Positions 1 to 10,110 are shown, numbered from the stretch's first letter. The stretch is 64,000 nucleotides of DNA from Peptoniphilus catoniae (GCF_901447155.2 NZ_LR588413.1:372001-436000); one strand, 5' to 3'. The notes: generated by a model from the sequence alone, not told the origin. Numbers and translations are program-made.

Positions 1-260
1 TCCGTAGGCAAACCGAAAGCATCCCATCCCATTGGAAAAAGCACATTATAACCTTGATATCTTCTCTTTCTTGCCACTATATCAAGGGCTGTATAAGGTC
101 TTGGATGTCCTACGTGAAGTCCTTGTCCTGAAGGGTAGGGAAATTCTACAAGAGCATAAAATTTTTCTTTATTACTGTCATTTTCTGCCCGATAAGTTTC
201 ATTTTTATCCCAAAAATCTTGCCATTTTTTTTCTATTTTATTCGGATTATAAGTTGTCAT
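1..260 (-). CDS. leuS: Leucyl-tRNA synthetase, N-terminal part (cut by window edge)
   Basis: Only about 86 N-terminal residues are inside the window; the gene runs off the left edge. The translation begins [17 protein letters not shown] and carries the class I HIGH signature as [11 protein letters not shown] at about residues 48-58, followed by the family sequence [14 protein letters not shown]. These are hallmarks of bacterial LeuRS, which charges tRNA-Leu in the cytoplasm. The start is the ATG at 258-260, preceded by a strong AGGAGG. That ribosome site overlaps the asnS stop codon 9 nt upstream, so asnS and leuS are probably cotranscribed. Identity is secure; nothing can be said about the editing and C-terminal domains. 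Confidence 0.93.
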   Translation of the reverse strand, partial: MTTYNPNKIEKKWQDFWDKNETYRAENDSNKEKFYALVEFPYPSGQGLHVGHPRPYTALDIVARKRRYQGYNVLFPMGWDAFGLPT

Positions 261-268
261 TTTACCTC

Positions 269-1648
269 CTAAAACTCAGCTTGTCCTACTGTCCTTGGAA
301 AAGGAATAACATCTCTAATATTTTTCATTCCGGTAATATACATTACAGCTCTTTCAAAACCCAGGCCGTATCCTGAGTGCTCAACGCTTCCATAACGTCT
401 AAGATCTAAATACCAGCTATAGTTTTCCATATTCATGGAATTTCCTTTCATTTTAGCTTCAAGCTTTTCAAGGTTGTCCTCTCTTTGAGATCCCCCTATT
501 ATTTCTCCTACACCCGGTACTAAAAGGTCCATAGCGGCGACGGTTTTCTTATCCTCATTTTCCTTCATGTAAAAAGCCTTTATTCCCTTAGGATAATCAG
601 TTACAAAAAGAGGCTTTTTATAAACCTGTTCAGTTAAGTATCTTTCGTGTTCCGTTTGTAAATCAATGCCCCACTTAACAGGATACTTAAATTCAACTCC
701 TGATTCTTCAAGGATTTTAACAGCTTCAGTATAAGTAATTCTTCCAAAGTCAGAGTTTACTATATTATTAAGTCTGTCAAGAAGTCCCTTATCTATAAAT
801 TTATTAAAAAATTCCATTTCTGATTTTGCGTTTTCCAATACATAGTTAATAATATATTTAAGCATTTCCTCTGCAACTTCCATGTTTTTGTTATTGTCCG
901 CAAATGCCATTTCTGGCTCTATCATCCAAAATTCCGCAGCATGTCTTTGAGTATTTGAATTTTCAGCTCTAAAGGTAGGCCCGAAAGTATAGACATTTTT
1001 AAAGGCGAGGGCAAAGGCTTCGGCTTCAAGTTGACCTGAAACTGTAAGATTGGTTTCTTTTCCGAAAAAGTCTTCGCTATAGTCAACCTTGCCTTCCTTC
1101 TTCGGAAGGTTATCTAAGTCAAGAGTTGTTACCTGAAACATTTCCCCTGCACCCTCTGCATCAGATGCCGTTATTATAGGTGCATGAACATAAACAAACC
1201 CTTTTTCTTGGAAAAATTTATGAATTGCAAAGGCTATAAGTGAACGCACTCTAAAAACTGCATTAAAAGTATTTGAACGAGGTCTTAAATGGGATATGGT
1301 TCTTAAATATTCCATAGTATGACGCTTTTTTTGAAGAGGATAGTCCTTTTCTGAAACGCAATAAGGACTGATTTTAGTTGCGTGAACTTCAACTTCCTGC
1401 TTTGCTCCAGGGCTTTTTACTAATTTTCCTTCCACTTTAAGTGAGGAGCTTATAGGATATTTATCAATCTCTTGAAAGTTTTCCAAATCATTATTATAAA
1501 CTATCTGAATTGAATCAAAACAAGTCCCGTCACTAAGCTCTATAAAACCGAAGTTCTTAGAAGCTCTGCTTGTTTTAATCCAACCCTCAAGCTCTATCTT
1601 CTTGTCAATGTAATCTCCACTACCTTTTAATATATCGTTAATAGTCAT
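269..1648 (-). CDS. asnS: Asparaginyl-tRNA synthetase
   Basis: 459 aa, the usual AsnRS length. An N-terminal OB-fold anticodon-binding domain (about residues 1-110) is followed by a class IIb catalytic core. Motif 2 appears as [16 protein letters not shown] (about 225-240) and motif 3 as [10 protein letters not shown] near the C terminus. The [13 protein letters not shown] stretch separates AsnRS from AspRS. It charges tRNA-Asn with asparagine in the cytoplasm. The ATG follows AGGAGG by a short spacer and a consensus promoter lies about 30 nt further upstream. leuS starts 8 nt after the stop, so the pair forms an aminoacyl-tRNA synthetase operon. No T-box was seen upstream, unlike the transporter and argGH operons of this window. 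Confidence 0.96.
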   Translation of the reverse strand: MTINDILKGSGDYIDKKIELEGWIKTSRASKNFGFIELSDGTCFDSIQIVYNNDLENFQEIDKYPISSSLKVEGKLVKSPGAKQEVEVHATKISPYCVSEKDYPLQKKRHTMEYLRTISHLRPRSNTFNAVFRVRSLIAFAIHKFFQEKGFVYVHAPIITASDAEGAGEMFQVTTLDLDNLPKKEGKVDYSEDFFGKETNLTVSGQLEAEAFALAFKNVYTFGPTFRAENSNTQRHAAEFWMIEPEMAFADNNKNMEVAEEMLKYIINYVLENAKSEMEFFNKFIDKGLLDRLNNIVNSDFGRITYTEAVKILEESGVEFKYPVKWGIDLQTEHERYLTEQVYKKPLFVTDYPKGIKAFYMKENEDKKTVAAMDLLVPGVGEIIGGSQREDNLEKLEAKMKGNSMNMENYSWYLDLRRYGSVEHSGYGLGFERAVMYITGMKNIRDVIPFPRTVGQAEF

Positions 1649-1680
1649 CCTATTCCTCCTAATTCCTAATCAATAACGCT

Positions 1681-1709
1681 ATTATAGACATTTTTACAAA
1701 TATTGTCAA
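1681..1709 (-). promoter_or_regulatory. Consensus sigma-A promoter of asnS-leuS
   Basis: On the minus strand TTGACA (1704-1709) and TATAAT (1681-1686) are separated by exactly 17 bp, a perfect match to the housekeeping consensus. It sits just upstream of the asnS ribosome site. Confidence 0.85.
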
Positions 1710-1789
1710 TTAAGCTTTAGCTTATTAGGCTATATATAGACATTTGTTATTAGTTCATAAGTATAAGTTTTTTAATTTTAGCTTATAAA

Positions 1790-1825
1790 TTAAAAAACAA
1801 CTCCGAAAAATTTCTAGAGTTGTTT
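1790..1825 (-). terminator. Rho-independent terminator of rarA
   Basis: An 8-bp stem (1796-1803 with 1817-1824) is followed on the minus strand by a T run. The rarA stop codon lies in the loop next to the stem, so the last coding bases form part of the hairpin. Confidence 0.8.
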
Positions 1826-3124
1826 ATTCTTTAAGCTATTTAAAAATTCTTTTATTTTTTTCTCATATCCATTGTCAGTAGGTTCATAGTAAATTTTACC
1901 CTTTAGTTCATCAGGTAAGTACTGCTGATCTACATAATGGTTTTTATAATTGTGAGGGTACTTATAAGTTTCCTTGTTATCCTTATCTTGGTTGTTTTTA
2001 TCTCTAAGATACATGGGAATGTTGCCGAACCTGCCATGCTTAACATCATCAGTTGCAGCATTTAACCCTAAATAAGACGCATTTGACTTTGGAGCACTTG
2101 CAAGATAGGTAACAGCTTGAGCAAGATTTATTGAAGCTTCAGGTAAACCTACAACCTCAACGGCCTTAAAGGCATTTACCGCTACATTTAAAGCCATAGG
2201 ATCAGCATTGGACACATCCTCAGAAGCAAAAATAATGAGTCTTCTGCCTATAAATTTAGGATCCTCTCCGGATTCTATCATCTTTGCCAAATAATAAAGA
2301 GCAGCATCAGGATCAGTGCCCCTCATAGATTTTATAAAAGCGCTAATGGTATTATAGTGTTCCGTTGAACCCTTATCATAATTTAGGTTTCTTTTCTGCA
2401 GACAGTCTTCTAAAACTTTTCTATCTATATTAATTTTCCCATTTACAGGGTCTGTGGAAAGTACCGCCAGCTCCAAAGAGTTTAAAAGATTCCTCCCGTC
2501 TCCGGAAGAATTTATTATTAAAAAATCTATAGCATCATCTGTCATACTTATATTTAAGTTTTTAAAAACTATGTCTTCATTTAAAGCTCTATCAATCAGT
2601 TTTTTTAAATCCTCTTCATTAAGAGGTTTGAGATTTAAAATTTGAGTTCTTGACACGAGAGCTCTGTTTACTTCAAAATAGGGATTTTCTGTAGTGGCTC
2701 CTATTAAAGTCACCACTCCTTTTTCCACATAGGGAAGAAGTGCATCTTGCTGAGACTTATTAAACCTATGTATTTCATCTATAAATAAAATGCTTCCAAG
2801 CCCTCTAAATTTTAAATTGTCTTCAGCCTGTTTAAGCACCTCTCTAAGCTCTTTTATATTTGAACTTACAGCTGAAATTTCTATAAATTCTTTTTCAGTT
2901 ATGTTGGCTATTATCTTGGCCAAGGTAGTTTTACCGACTCCCGGAGGACCATAGAGAATCATGGACCCCACCTTGTCAGCCTTTATAAGTCTGTTTAGAT
3001 ACCTTCCCCTTCCTACAAGATGGGATTGGCCCACAAACTCATCTAAATTTTCAGGCCTTATTCTGTAAGAAAGTGGTGCTGAAGATTTAAGCTCTCTATT
3101 CATATTTAAGGTAAATAAATCCAT
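1814..3124 (-). CDS. rarA: Replication-associated recombination protein A (MgsA/RarA AAA+ ATPase)
   Basis: 436 aa, typical of the family. Walker A is GPPGVGKTTLAK (about 59-70) and Walker B is ILFIDEIHRFN (about 112-122). A sensor-1 region with TTENPYFEVN follows, then the C-terminal tetramerisation domain with the family sequence RGTDPDAALYYLA. RarA is a clamp-loader-related ATPase that acts at stalled replication forks. It follows nrdR by 4 nt and the two are probably cotranscribed. The strong terminator overlapping its stop codon ends this transcription unit before asnS. Confidence 0.95.
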   Translation of the reverse strand: MDLFTLNMNRELKSSAPLSYRIRPENLDEFVGQSHLVGRGRYLNRLIKADKVGSMILYGPPGVGKTTLAKIIANITEKEFIEISAVSSNIKELREVLKQAEDNLKFRGLGSILFIDEIHRFNKSQQDALLPYVEKGVVTLIGATTENPYFEVNRALVSRTQILNLKPLNEEDLKKLIDRALNEDIVFKNLNISMTDDAIDFLIINSSGDGRNLLNSLELAVLSTDPVNGKINIDRKVLEDCLQKRNLNYDKGSTEHYNTISAFIKSMRGTDPDAALYYLAKMIESGEDPKFIGRRLIIFASEDVSNADPMALNVAVNAFKAVEVVGLPEASINLAQAVTYLASAPKSNASYLGLNAATDDVKHGRFGNIPMYLRDKNNQDKDNKETYKYPHNYKNHYVDQQYLPDELKGKIYYEPTDNGYEKKIKEFLNSLKNKQL

Positions 3125-3128
3125 ATAA

Positions 3129-3587
3129 TCACTTCTTGGTTTTCATTATGCTTTCCAACTCATTAAAAAAGCTTTGGACATCTTTAAACTGTCTATAGAC
3201 AGATGCAAATCTTACATAGGCAACCTCATCTAAGTCCTTTAAGGCTTCCATTACGAACTCTCCAATTTCCTCTGAGCTTATTTCTTTTTTCATCAGATTT
3301 TGTACTTGCTTTTCTACATCATCTGCGGCCTTCTCAATGCTCTCTATTGATACCGGCCTTTTCTCACAGGATTTGATTATGCCGTTGATTATTTTGTTTT
3401 TATCAAAAATTTGTCTGTTTCCATCACGTTTTACAACTATAATTGGAGTCTCTTCAACTCTTTCATAGGTTGTAAACCTTGATTTGCAATTAATACATTC
3501 TCTTCTTCTTCTAATAGTTGACCCTTCATCTGTAGGTCTTGAGTCAATAACTTTAGAATCCAAATAGTTACAATAAGGACATTTCAT
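3129..3587 (-). CDS. nrdR: Transcriptional repressor NrdR
   Basis: 152 aa, the usual size. The N terminus holds a zinc ribbon (CPYC at 3-6 and CINC at about 31-34) with the conserved DSRPTDEG and RRRREC segments. An ATP-cone domain covers about residues 49-139 ([21 protein letters not shown]). NrdR senses ATP/dATP and represses ribonucleotide reductase genes; no nrd structural gene is in the window. It follows the ftsZ terminator and precedes rarA by 4 nt. The neighbours suggest a replication/nucleotide unit appended to the division cluster. Confidence 0.96.
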   Translation of the reverse strand: MKCPYCNYLDSKVIDSRPTDEGSTIRRRRECINCKSRFTTYERVEETPIIVVKRDGNRQIFDKNKIINGIIKSCEKRPVSIESIEKAADDVEKQVQNLMKKEISSEEIGEFVMEALKDLDEVAYVRFASVYRQFKDVQSFFNELESIMKTKK

Positions 3588-3597
3588 ATTTACACCT

Positions 3598-3626
3598 CAA
3601 AAAAACCTCATCCGAAGATGAGGCTT
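3598..3626 (-). terminator. Terminator after ftsZ
   Basis: A 7-bp stem (3606-3612 with 3617-3623) is closed by a UUCG tetraloop and followed on the minus strand by a T7-like run. It separates ftsZ from nrdR-rarA. Confidence 0.85.
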
Positions 3627-3631
3627 TAAAA

Positions 3632-4711
3632 TTACTTTCTGTTATTTCTTAAAAAAGACGGTATATTTAACTCTCCGGTACTATAGTCGCTTTTTTTATC
3701 CTTATCAGACTTAAATCTTTCCGGATCATAAACCTTAGAAGGCTTATCGTCTTCATTGTATTGATCAAATTCAGTAGCTATAACTGTAATCTTAACCTGA
3801 TCCTTTAAGCTGTCGTCAATTCCGGCACCGAAAATAATATTTGCATCTTCATCTACACAATCTCTAATAAGATCTGCAGCTTCATTTACTTCAAAAATAC
3901 CAAGATCATTTCCTGCTGTAATATTAAGAAGGACTGATTTTGCTCCTTCAATTGATGTTTCAAGTAGAGGAGAATTAATTGCAAGTTTTGCAGCTTCAGT
4001 TGCTCTGTCATCTCCTGAAGCAACTCCGATACCCATATGAGCAATACCTTTGTTATACATAATAGCTTTAACATCGGCAAAGTCAAGATTAATCAAGTTA
4101 GGTACGGAAATTAAATCTGATATACCTTGGATACCTTGTTTTAATACATCATCTGCAATTTCAAAAGCTTTTGAGAAACTTGTTTTCTTATCTGAAATTG
4201 TAAGTAATCTATCGTTAGGAATAATTACAAGGGTATCAACCTTATCTTTTAATTCACTAATTCCTTTTTCAGCAGATTTTTTTCTCTTTAATCCTTCAAA
4301 GGTGAAAGGTTTTGTTACAACACCTACAGTAAGAAGTCCAAGCTCTTTTGCAACTTCGGCTATTACAGGAGCTGCTCCGGTACCTGTTCCTCCGCCCATA
4401 CCTGCGGTAATAAATACCATGTCGGCGCCTTCTAAAACTTCTCTAATTTCATCTTTGGATTCTTCCGCTGACTTTTCTCCTATCTCAGGGTCAGCTCCTG
4501 CTCCCAATCCCTTGGTGATTTTTTCTCCAATTTGAATTTTATTTTCTGCAAGAGAAGCTCTTAGAGCTTGTTTGTCAGTATTAAAAGCTACAAACTCAAC
4601 TCCCTTTACACCTGCACTTATCATTCTATTAACAGCATTATTTCCGCCGCCGCCTACGCCCACAACTTTTATCTTTGCAAATTCGTCGTGATCCATATCG
4701 AATTCTAACAT
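3632..4711 (-). CDS. ftsZ: Cell division protein FtsZ
   Basis: 359 aa from the chosen start. The N-terminal GTPase domain shows [13 protein letters not shown] and the tubulin signature [10 protein letters not shown], and is followed by the C-terminal tubulin-like domain. The last residues, PSFLRNNRK, match the conserved C-terminal peptide that binds membrane anchors and other division partners. I chose the ATG at 4709-4711 because AGGAGG precedes it directly. An upstream in-frame ATG at 4762 would add 17 residues not seen in the family. FtsZ forms the cytokinetic ring. It has its own promoter in the 154-nt gap after ftsQ, and no ftsA lies beside it, which is unusual for a division cluster. 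Confidence 0.97.
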   Translation of the reverse strand: MLEFDMDHDEFAKIKVVGVGGGGNNAVNRMISAGVKGVEFVAFNTDKQALRASLAENKIQIGEKITKGLGAGADPEIGEKSAEESKDEIREVLEGADMVFITAGMGGGTGTGAAPVIAEVAKELGLLTVGVVTKPFTFEGLKRKKSAEKGISELKDKVDTLVIIPNDRLLTISDKKTSFSKAFEIADDVLKQGIQGISDLISVPNLINLDFADVKAIMYNKGIAHMGIGVASGDDRATEAAKLAINSPLLETSIEGAKSVLLNITAGNDLGIFEVNEAADLIRDCVDEDANIIFGAGIDDSLKDQVKITVIATEFDQYNEDDKPSKVYDPERFKSDKDKKSDYSTGELNIPSFLRNNRK

Positions 4712-4770
4712 AAATATCCTCCTCATATCATAAATTACATTACATTTCTCATTTAAAAGCATATATTAAT

Positions 4771-4799
4771 ATTTTATAAACAAATAGCCAAATAGTCAA
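4771..4799 (-). promoter_or_regulatory. Promoter in the ftsQ-ftsZ gap
   Basis: Minus-strand TTGACT (4794-4799), 17-bp spacer, TAAAAT (4771-4776), about 60 nt upstream of the ftsZ start. It would allow ftsZ expression independent of the upstream wall genes. Confidence 0.7.
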
Positions 4800-4865
4800 C
4801 ATCTAAAGGTCTTTTAATGAATTAAACTTAAAATTATAGATAATTATTATGTTATTTATTAAAAT

Positions 4866-5630
4866 TTAATTTCCTTCATAGGTGCTTTCCAATTCTACTA
4901 TGGGACTGCTTCCCTTTTCCATTTCTATTTTAAGCGCTTTTTTACCTGTTGTATCTATATCCTTTAAAATCTCATTAAGCATTTTAAACTTATAATCAAC
5001 ATTATCGATTTTACCAAAATCTATTTCTATTCCATGACTCTCTATAAAAACCACACTATCTGATTCCATTTGTATTTCGTCAAGTCGACTAAATATATCT
5101 TCCTTAAAAAGTTTTTTTAAAAATTCTCTTTTAACCTTTTCTTTGGGAAAGATATCATCTCCCAAATCTAAATTAGTTAAGCTTGCTCCTGTTAAATATT
5201 TAAGATTTTGCACAGGGCTGTTAAGTATATCTATAATTCTAAGATCCTTATCTATAATATAATAGTTGGTATAATCTCCCACTTGTATTATTCCCTTTCT
5301 CTCATCTACATTTATTGTTGCTTTTCTTGAGAGGGAGAACTTTATATCAGAGGATTTAATTTTTGCTATACTGTTAATCGCTTTTATTCTTTCTTTTTTA
5401 GGTATTGAAAAATAATTTTCTCCAACTTTTAAACCTGATCTTTTAATTATTTCTTCTTTAGAAACTTCTTCCGATCCTGTAACGGTAATGGAATTTACAT
5501 TTAAGGACCCGGTCCTCACTAAAATAAATATGCCTATAATTAAAAGCAGAGCAAATAAAACTATCTTTCTGACAAATAGTTTTCTCCTTGCCCTTTTTCT
5601 ATATTTTTCTCTTCGACTCTGTCCTTTCAT
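4866..5630 (-). CDS. ftsQ: Cell division protein FtsQ/DivIB
   Basis: 254 aa. A very basic cytoplasmic N terminus (about 1-20) is followed by one membrane segment (VRKIVLFALLLIIGIFILV, about 20-38). An extracellular POTRA domain then starts VNSITVTGSEEVSKEEI. This is the architecture of DivIB/FtsQ, which scaffolds FtsL, DivIC and the septal synthase outside the membrane. Its start lies 32 nt inside the 3' end of murG and lacks a strong Shine-Dalgarno, so translational coupling to murG is likely. Sequence similarity outside the POTRA motif is weak, as is normal for this family; position between murG and ftsZ supports the call. Confidence 0.88.
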   Translation of the reverse strand: MKGQSRREKYRKRARRKLFVRKIVLFALLLIIGIFILVRTGSLNVNSITVTGSEEVSKEEIIKRSGLKVGENYFSIPKKERIKAINSIAKIKSSDIKFSLSRKATINVDERKGIIQVGDYTNYYIIDKDLRIIDILNSPVQNLKYLTGASLTNLDLGDDIFPKEKVKREFLKKLFKEDIFSRLDEIQMESDSVVFIESHGIEIDFGKIDNVDYKFKMLNEILKDIDTTGKKALKIEMEKGSSPIVELESTYEGN

Positions 5631-6717
5631 TTATCAACAACTCTATTCCATCTACAAGGTTTTTAACGGCATTCTTATTTCCAAGTTTCAAAACGTTATT
5701 AGCCATTTCTTCTCTTTTCTTATTATCTTTTAAAATATCCTCTATATTATTATATAACATATCACTATTCAAGTCTTCTTCAAGTATAACATAGGAAGCT
5801 TTTTTATCCTTGTAGCTGTTTGCATTATATACCTGGTGGTTGCCTGCAGTATAAGCTTTAGGAATAAGAATATTAGCCACCCCTACTGCAGATATTTCAG
5901 CAAGAGTCATAGCTGATGAGCTTGCTATTACAAGATCACTAGCCATAATAAGTTCAGGTACATTGTTTGAGTAGTCTACTATATTTACATTTTCAAGATC
6001 AATACCATCTATCGCTTTCATAAAGCCTTGATAGTGATCCTTACCCGTTACATGGTAAAGCTTAAAGTCCCTTTTGTATTCTCCCTTTAAAATTCCTATA
6101 ATAGCTTCATTTGTGGACTCTTGACCTCCACTGCCTCCAAAAGACAAAACAAACTTCTCTTTATCCTTTATACCCAGACTCTTTCTGGCCTTTTCTCTGT
6201 CTACATGGTTAAAGTCATCTCTTATGGGGTTACCTGTTACTATCATTTTTTTATACTTTAAATATTTTTTAGCTTCTTCAAAGTTAACCGCCACAAGATC
6301 GGCTTTTTTAGACAATATTCTATTAGTCTTTCCGGGATAGGCATTTTGCTCCTGAATAACTGTAAGTATTTTCTTTTGTTGGGCTTTTAAAAGTATGGGA
6401 GCACAAACATACCCCCCCGTTCCTATTACTACATCGGGTTTAAATTCTTTTATTATCTTTTCACACTGTCTTAATCCTTTTAAAAGTGCCATAAGGGTAA
6501 CAACAGTATCTTTATTTATTTTTTTCCTAGGAAGGCCCTTTACCTCTATTGGAGAAAATTTTATTCCCTCTTTTGTAACAAGCTCCTCTTCAAGGCTTCC
6601 TTTTTTGCCTACATAAAGTATTTCTGCATCCTTATTTCTTTTTTTTATTTCTGAAATAATAGCAAGAGCAGGGTAAATGTGTCCCCCTGTACCTCCGCCG
6701 GACAATATATATCTCAT
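5599..6717 (-). CDS. murG: UDP-GlcNAc:lipid I N-acetylglucosaminyltransferase MurG
   Basis: About 372 aa from the ATG at 6715-6717, giving MRYILSGGGTGGHIYPALA; a longer form starting at 6741 would add eight unsupported residues. The glycine-rich N-terminal loop, VIGTGGYVCAP (acceptor-domain loop), SFGGSGG and SSSAMTLAEI (the UDP-GlcNAc-binding side) identify the GT28 family. MurG converts lipid I to lipid II on the inner face of the membrane. ftsW ends 1 nt before this start, and ftsQ begins within its 3' end. Confidence 0.96.
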   Translation of the reverse strand: MRYILSGGGTGGHIYPALAIISEIKKRNKDAEILYVGKKGSLEEELVTKEGIKFSPIEVKGLPRKKINKDTVVTLMALLKGLRQCEKIIKEFKPDVVIGTGGYVCAPILLKAQQKKILTVIQEQNAYPGKTNRILSKKADLVAVNFEEAKKYLKYKKMIVTGNPIRDDFNHVDREKARKSLGIKDKEKFVLSFGGSGGQESTNEAIIGILKGEYKRDFKLYHVTGKDHYQGFMKAIDGIDLENVNIVDYSNNVPELIMASDLVIASSSAMTLAEISAVGVANILIPKAYTAGNHQVYNANSYKDKKASYVILEEDLNSDMLYNNIEDILKDNKKREEMANNVLKLGNKNAVKNLVDGIELLINERTESKRKI

Positions 6718-6718
6718 T

Positions 6719-7819
6719 TTACACTCTCCTTGATACTCCAAGTAGTAGTCCTATTGATGCCATAGTTACCAACAAAGATGTTCCACCGTAGGATATTAAG
6801 GGAAGGGTTATCCCTGTAACAGGAAAAAGACCACAACCTACGCCTAAATTAAATACGGTTTGAATCCCTATGTAAGATGTAATACCTACAGCGACATATT
6901 TATCATAGTAATTTTGAGATTTATATGCAACAACAAGCCCTCTATAAATTAAAATAAAATACATAATTATTAAAAATACTGCACCTAAAAGACCAAGCTC
7001 TTCACATATAATCGAAAATATAAAATCATTATGGGCAGCAGGTAAATTTGAGTATTTTTGCCTTGAATGAAAAAAACCAACTCCTCCAAGTCCACCCATG
7101 GCAATAGCATAAAGAGATTGAGTAATATGATAGTTTTCATCTAATACTGCAAGATCAGGATTAAGATAACCGAATATTCTTTTAACCCTATACCAAAACA
7201 TAACAACCATGGGAATCATTACCGCAACTCCTATACCCACAAGACTTACAAATTGGTGAGGTCTTATTCCTCCTACAATATACATTACTAAAAGAGTAAA
7301 AGCTATTACAGCCCCTGTTGATAAGTCCTTAATCATTATAGGTATTACGGCTAAAGCAATTATCACTATTATTGTTATAAATGTTTCTCTTTTTTCCATT
7401 CTATTTTTATTTACATCAAGTACCCTTGCCAAAAATAATATTGAAGATACTTTTAGCAGGTCTGAAGGTTGAAATTTAAAACCTGTATATGGTATTTTTA
7501 ACCATCTGGCTTGACCTCCTTGAGAGTCCTTTAAAGGAGACCAAAGTGCAAGAACCAGAATTAAAGTAAATAAAAAGAAATGTGGTGAATATTTTTTTAT
7601 AAAATCCCTGGGAAGTCTTGAAGCTATAAATGCTGTAATTATACCTAAAAACGAAAATACAAGTTGCCTTTTCCCATAGTGAAATCCGTCATTATAATAC
7701 TTGAGACCTAAGGGATAGGCTGCACTTGTTACCATTATAAGTCCAAAACCCACCAAAATAATAAATGCAAGTAAAAGTCCAAGGTCAACGGATTTTGTTT
7801 GCCTTTTTAATCTATTCAT
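6719..7819 (-). CDS. ftsW: SEDS-family peptidoglycan glycosyltransferase FtsW
   Basis: 366 aa, around ten hydrophobic segments. Characteristic SEDS features are ARWLKIPYTGFKFQPSDLLK, KDLSTG, the HNDFIFSIICEELG loop and the C-terminal GVGCGLFPVTGITLPLISYGGTS region. FtsW polymerises lipid II at the septum together with a class B PBP, encoded here four genes upstream in the same operon. Its ATG overlaps the murD stop by one base (TAATG-type overlap). RodA is the alternative within this family, but placement in the mur/fts cluster favours FtsW. Confidence 0.92.
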   Translation of the reverse strand: MNRLKRQTKSVDLGLLLAFIILVGFGLIMVTSAAYPLGLKYYNDGFHYGKRQLVFSFLGIITAFIASRLPRDFIKKYSPHFFLFTLILVLALWSPLKDSQGGQARWLKIPYTGFKFQPSDLLKVSSILFLARVLDVNKNRMEKRETFITIIVIIALAVIPIMIKDLSTGAVIAFTLLVMYIVGGIRPHQFVSLVGIGVAVMIPMVVMFWYRVKRIFGYLNPDLAVLDENYHITQSLYAIAMGGLGGVGFFHSRQKYSNLPAAHNDFIFSIICEELGLLGAVFLIIMYFILIYRGLVVAYKSQNYYDKYVAVGITSYIGIQTVFNLGVGCGLFPVTGITLPLISYGGTSLLVTMASIGLLLGVSRRV

Positions 7820-9132
7820 TAAACCAACTCATTTACTAATTTCTTAAAATCTTCTCCTCTAACTTCATAGGAAGGATACATATCCCAAGATGCACAGGCA
7901 GGTGAAAGAAGTACAGTATCCCCTACTTGAGCCAAGGTGTAGGACAATTTGACAGCCTTTTCCAAATTATTTACCAAATAAATATCATAATTTAGTTTTT
8001 TTGCGGATTTTTGCAATTTCTCAGCAGTTTGACCGAAAAGCACTAAATGTTTAATTTTGCCTTCTCCAACCTTTAACATCTCATCGAAATCGGCATTTTT
8101 ATCATAACCGCCTGCTATTAAAACAATGTTTTTATCTATTGCCTTAATTGCCATAATAGTCGAGTCGGGATTGGTGCCTTTAGAGTCATTATAATACTTT
8201 ACTCCCTTAATTTCTCTTACATACTCAATTCTATGCTCAACTCCCATAAAATTGGAAACTGATTTTTTAATTATTTCACTGTCCACATTTAAAAGCTTAG
8301 CTGCTGAAATTGCGCAAAGTATATTTTCTAAATTGTGATCTCCGGGAATTTTAATATCCTTAACAGACATTATTTTTTCCTTTTGTGAATCCTTAAAGTA
8401 AATATCTCCCTTACTTACATAAGCTCCTCTATCTACTTCACCCTTAGTTGAAAATTTATATTTTTTTGCCCTTATTTTCTTGCTCTTAAGCTCATTGTTT
8501 GATTCGTTAAAAATTATAAAATCATTTTCGTCTTGATTTGCAAAGATTTTATACTTTGCCAGCTTATAATTTTCAGTTGTTCCATGCCAATCCAAGTGAT
8601 CGCTTGTAATATTTGTCACTATTGAAATATGAGGTTTGAAGTTTAAAGTATCTTCAAGTTGAAAGGAGGATGCTTCTATTACTACATAATCATCTTTGCC
8701 AGTTTCACTTGCAGCATCTAAAACAGACTTACCTATGTTGCCTACGCAGTAAGTTTTTCTTATCTCCTTTAAAATATTTGCTAAAAGAGATGTAGTTGTA
8801 GTTTTTCCATTAGTACCTGTAATGGCAATGGTATTTTTGCACTTGGAAATTTCATAAAAAAGCTCAAGATCCGATTTAATGGGAATTCCTTTTTCCCTTG
8901 CTAACTTTAAAAGCTTGTGATTAGGGTTAATCCCCGGACTTTTTACTATAAAGTCTATTATTCCTAGGTTCTCTTCTTTAAATATTTTAAAGATTTCGCC
9001 ACTATAATCTTTTAAAAGGTCTTCTTTTTCATCGTAAATATATATATTTGTGTTCCACTTGCTTAAACACTTTAAAGCTGACTTCCCAGTAACACCAAAT
9101 CCTAATATTAATATATTTTTATTTTCGTACAT
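7819..9132 (-). CDS. murD: UDP-N-acetylmuramoyl-L-alanine:D-glutamate ligase MurD
   Basis: 437 aa. A Rossmann-like N terminus (ILGFGVTGKSAL) is followed by the Mur-ligase ATP loop AITGTNGKTTTTSLL (about 104-118). The central HLDWHGT and C-terminal YNDSKGTNPDSTI and LSPACASWDMY segments are MurD-specific. It adds D-Glu to UDP-MurNAc-L-Ala in the cytoplasm. It lies between mraY (9 nt gap) and ftsW (1 nt overlap). It is the only Mur ligase in the cluster; murC, murE and murF must lie elsewhere. Confidence 0.96.
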   Translation of the reverse strand: MYENKNILILGFGVTGKSALKCLSKWNTNIYIYDEKEDLLKDYSGEIFKIFKEENLGIIDFIVKSPGINPNHKLLKLAREKGIPIKSDLELFYEISKCKNTIAITGTNGKTTTTSLLANILKEIRKTYCVGNIGKSVLDAASETGKDDYVVIEASSFQLEDTLNFKPHISIVTNITSDHLDWHGTTENYKLAKYKIFANQDENDFIIFNESNNELKSKKIRAKKYKFSTKGEVDRGAYVSKGDIYFKDSQKEKIMSVKDIKIPGDHNLENILCAISAAKLLNVDSEIIKKSVSNFMGVEHRIEYVREIKGVKYYNDSKGTNPDSTIMAIKAIDKNIVLIAGGYDKNADFDEMLKVGEGKIKHLVLFGQTAEKLQKSAKKLNYDIYLVNNLEKAVKLSYTLAQVGDTVLLSPACASWDMYPSYEVRGEDFKKLVNELV

Positions 9133-9141
9133 AACTTTCTC

Positions 9142-10098
9142 CTAAAAAACTACAAAATATGAAATTACACACAAAACAAATTGCACTATATAAAATACAA
9201 TTACTACTTTTGATTCCTTCCAACCTGACTCCTCGAAATGGTGGTGTAATGGAGCCATTAAAAAAACTCTCTTGCCCCTTAGTTTAAAGGATGCAACTTG
9301 AATTATTACAGACAAGGTTTCAATAAAAAATATCCCACCTGCTATAGGTAATATTAGAGGAAGATTCAATAAAACTGCAACTGCTGAAATTGCCCCTCCT
9401 AAAGATAAGGACCCTGTGTCTCCCATAAATACCTTAGCGGGATTTCTATTAAAATATAAAAAGCCAAATAAACTTCCCATTAAAGCTATACAAAAAAATT
9501 CAATGTGATAGTTCTGAAGCTTATTTGCAGCTATGGCAAAAAATCCCAAGGTAATAATTGAAGTACCGGCAGCCAGTCCGTCAAGACCGTCTGTAAGATT
9601 TACTGAATTTACCGTTCCAACTATTACAAATATAATAAATGGTATATACATAAGTCCTATATTTACGCTTGTTTTTATAAAAGGAATAAATAAATCTGAA
9701 GATAGAGATTTTGATTTGTATTGATAAATAAGGATAATTAAAGCTCCAACTATTTGTAAAAAAAGCTTTTGCTTAGCTGTAAGCCCAAGATTTCTCTCCT
9801 TAGTTACCTTTATATAGTCATCTATAAAGCCCGTTAGAGCAAATAGTGATGTAGATAAAATAAGTATCCAAACTTGAGGGCTTAAATTACCTGAAAGCAA
9901 GGTTATAATTACAAGAGCGGATAGAAATATTAAACCACCTATTGTGGGAGTTCCATTTTTTTTCAAATGGGATTTAGGTCCGTCTTCTCTAATGCTTTGA
10001 CCCGCCTTTAATTTTGTTAAAATAGGAATTAAAATTTTTCCCATTAATAATGCTACCGCTATTGAAATTATAAACCATACTTTGAGGTTGTCTGTCAT
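9142..10098 (-). CDS. mraY: Phospho-N-acetylmuramoyl-pentapeptide transferase MraY
   Basis: 318 aa with about ten membrane segments. Family hallmarks are the SHLKKNGTPTIGG loop near the N terminus, the catalytic aspartate pair in GFIDDYIKV, the NLTDGLDGLA segment, GDTGSLSLGG, and the histidine-rich APLHHHFE loop. MraY transfers phospho-MurNAc-pentapeptide to undecaprenyl phosphate to make lipid I at the cytoplasmic membrane. It sits between the PBP gene and murD with gaps of about 10 nt, consistent with a single transcript. In many Firmicutes murE and murF flank it; they do not here. Confidence 0.97.
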   Translation of the reverse strand: MTDNLKVWFIISIAVALLMGKILIPILTKLKAGQSIREDGPKSHLKKNGTPTIGGLIFLSALVIITLLSGNLSPQVWILILSTSLFALTGFIDDYIKVTKERNLGLTAKQKLFLQIVGALIILIYQYKSKSLSSDLFIPFIKTSVNIGLMYIPFIIFVIVGTVNSVNLTDGLDGLAAGTSIITLGFFAIAANKLQNYHIEFFCIALMGSLFGFLYFNRNPAKVFMGDTGSLSLGGAISAVAVLLNLPLILPIAGGIFFIETLSVIIQVASFKLRGKRVFLMAPLHHHFEESGWKESKVVIVFYIVQFVLCVISYFVVF

Positions 10099-10110
10099 AT
10101 CTTCACCTAT

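Noticed and set aside
32-376. Open frame of 114 codons on the plus strand at the left edge
   Set aside because: Antisense to leuS and asnS, both of which show conserved motifs.
4050-4535. Open frame of 161 codons opposite ftsZ
   Set aside because: Antisense shadow of a highly conserved gene; no ribosome site or homology.
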